A DNA stretch of 53,944 nt from Gemmataceae bacterium (GTDB lineage Bacteria; Planctomycetota; Planctomycetia; Gemmatales; Gemmataceae). Position numbers and translations under genes: made by a program. Under the pieces are notes generated by a model, which searched no databases, had not been told where the DNA came from, and saw only the letters and a list, made by a program, of their open reading frames with translations. Below, piece by piece: positions 53,033 to 53,944 of the stretch. The stretch covers positions 1 through 53,944 of the forward strand of contig JAIEPT010000057.1 in NCBI GenBank assembly GCA_019748295.1. Reading direction: 5' to 3'. How positions within the stretch are numbered: the stretch's first letter is position 1; each line of letters begins with the position of its first letter.

Positions 53033-53323
53033 ATGGGTGCGGCCAAATCGAACGATCGAAAGCAAGGAACCTTGATGGTTCGCCTGGATGAATCAAGCAA
53101 GGCGGCCTTGAAGCAGGCAGCGGAGTTGCGTCGCTTGACCGTAAGCGATTACGTTCGCCAAGTGACCGTGGCCCAGGCGGAACGCGAGGTGTCGGCGGCT
53201 TCCGATCGCGTGATTCGCATGACTCCTAGCGAGCAACTCGAATTTTGGACGGCGTTGGCCAATCCCAAGCCGCTGACGAGACGGCAAAAGAAGCTCGGCA
53301 AAATCATGCGAGGCGAAGCGTGA
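53033..53323 (+). CDS. DUF1778 (TacA-type) ribbon-helix-helix antitoxin
   Basis: 96 residues from the ATG at 53033 (cgggaga upstream); a longer start at 52994 would lie inside the operator. Residues ~15-55 form the RHH: LMVRLDESSKAALKQAAEL then LTVSDYVRQVTVAQAERE. The C-terminal part, RMTPSEQLEFWTALANPKPL, matches the segment by which TacA-type antitoxins wrap the GNAT toxin. Binds its own promoter and neutralises the downstream toxin. Stop overlaps the next start (GTGA). Confidence 0.88.
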   Translation: MGAAKSNDRKQGTLMVRLDESSKAALKQAAELRRLTVSDYVRQVTVAQAEREVSAASDRVIRMTPSEQLEFWTALANPKPLTRRQKKLGKIMRGEA

Positions 53324-53844
53324 AGCCGATCGAGTGGCCATCCGGCCTTGTATTAGAGTCTTTGGCAAAACGGCATGATCGCAAAGCATTTCGTTCCGGA
53401 GAAACTGCCGTCGATGGGTGGCTGAAGACCAACGCTTTGCAAAACCAGCAGAAGAACCTTTCCGCCACGAAAGCGATCACGGCCGACGGAGTCCGGGTCG
53501 TCGGCTACTACACGATCGGGATGACGCAAGTCGATTTCGGCGATCTGCCCGAATCCTTCGTCCGAAAGCTGCGCAAACGCCTTTTGCCTGCCGCCGTGCT
53601 TGACTGGCTCGGCGTTGATGAATCCTGGCAGAAGAAGGGATTGGGCGAGCGACTGCTCGGGTCCGCCCTTTTGGATTGTCGCCAAGGAAGCCGAGTTTTT
53701 CCGTTCGTCGCTGTGATTCTTGACGCCATTTCGGACGCTTCGAGAGCCTTCTATCGGCATTTCGGTTTCGATGAAATGCCTGGTCATCCCTATCGGCTCT
53801 ATCTCCCAACGTCGCAGCTTGAGGCCATGGTCGAAGGAGGTTGA
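53320..53844 (+). CDS. GNAT-family toxin acetyltransferase (TacT/AtaT-like)
   Basis: 174 residues from the GTG at 53320, overlapping the antitoxin stop by four bases. GNAT core: VVGYYTIGMTQVDFGDLP, acetyl-CoA pyrophosphate loop WQKKGLGERLLGSALL, and catalytic-type Tyr in RAFYRHFGFDEM. Known relatives acetylate aminoacyl-tRNA and stop translation. The length equals that of canonical TacT. The pair with the DUF1778 antitoxin appears intact. The final ~100 bases of the window show no further gene. Confidence 0.9.
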   Translation: MKPIEWPSGLVLESLAKRHDRKAFRSGETAVDGWLKTNALQNQQKNLSATKAITADGVRVVGYYTIGMTQVDFGDLPESFVRKLRKRLLPAAVLDWLGVDESWQKKGLGERLLGSALLDCRQGSRVFPFVAVILDAISDASRAFYRHFGFDEMPGHPYRLYLPTSQLEAMVEGG

Positions 53845-53944
53845 TCGGTGCTGTTCGCGCTGTCTTGGTTAGCCCGGATATTTCATCGTTTCGACGGAAA
53901 TTCGAATAGCGCGATGGTTCAAGATTTGGTAGAGAAGGGAGTTG

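Noticed and set aside
1-53944. tRNA or rRNA genes
   Set aside because: Read through for T-loop-like and cloverleaf patterns on both strands; no convincing candidate found by eye. A tRNAscan-SE run would settle it.

Overview
The window looks like part of a Gemmataceae-type planctomycete genome (GC-rich, Gram-negative-like). Indicators are a DUF1501 Tat-exported protein, a soluble-N-terminus/TM serine-threonine kinase with the 'RRDWLTPYQVNQLLQG' leader typical of that family, a TatC with a very large extra loop, ECF sigma/anti-sigma pairs, a squalene-cyclase-like surface protein, a futalosine-pathway radical SAM enzyme, and intergenic gaps full of palindromic repeats. The taxonomic call is inference from protein style, not from a marker gene. 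No tRNA, rRNA, CRISPR array, transposase or phage gene was seen.

Layout. 0-5 kb: the 3' tail of a sialidase/BNR-like gene, a zinc-ribbon/TM/CBM9-like protein, a DUF1883 protein with a small membrane partner, and a Ser/Thr kinase. 4.9-14.6 kb: a complete chemotaxis cluster. A minus-strand cheY-cheX pair diverges from a plus-strand run cheA-cheW-mcp-cheY-cheB-cheR-cheX. No flagellar gene, cheC or cheD is in the window. 14.7-20.1 kb: anti-sigma factor and an EGRWP-repeat protein, an RraA-like protein, a DUF2179 membrane protein, and a frameshifted squalene-cyclase-like gene. 20.4-28.6 kb: S41 protease, proB, mqnE, EamA transporter, aldose epimerase, Ldh2-type dehydrogenase. 28.9-37.9 kb: a secreted protein, then a minus-strand nitrogen-assimilation unit lysR-gltB-(damaged ParE-type toxin/antitoxin)-gltD. 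38.3-43 kb: tatC, a zinc metallopeptidase, a membrane protein, and an ECF sigma/anti-sigma pair. 43.7-53 kb: DUF1501, a CHAT-domain remnant, an alpha/beta hydrolase, RNase Y, DUF2617, and a tandem amidohydrolase. The end carries an intact DUF1778/GNAT (TacAT-like) toxin-antitoxin module behind a perfect 17-bp-arm operator palindrome.

The most striking feature is not a protein. All seven intact convergent gene gaps, and most other gaps over about 100 bp, contain a large inverted repeat with arms of 13-90 bp. They fall into several sequence families (called A-N here), some nested inside each other. Two families share the same loop core. The elements abut or even supply stop codons, and they interrupt reading frames.

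Several lesions (a 4-bp tandem duplication at 19374-19381, two apparent single-G losses in the ParE-like toxin) could be real decay or assembly indels. The first ~90 bases look like a poor contig end.
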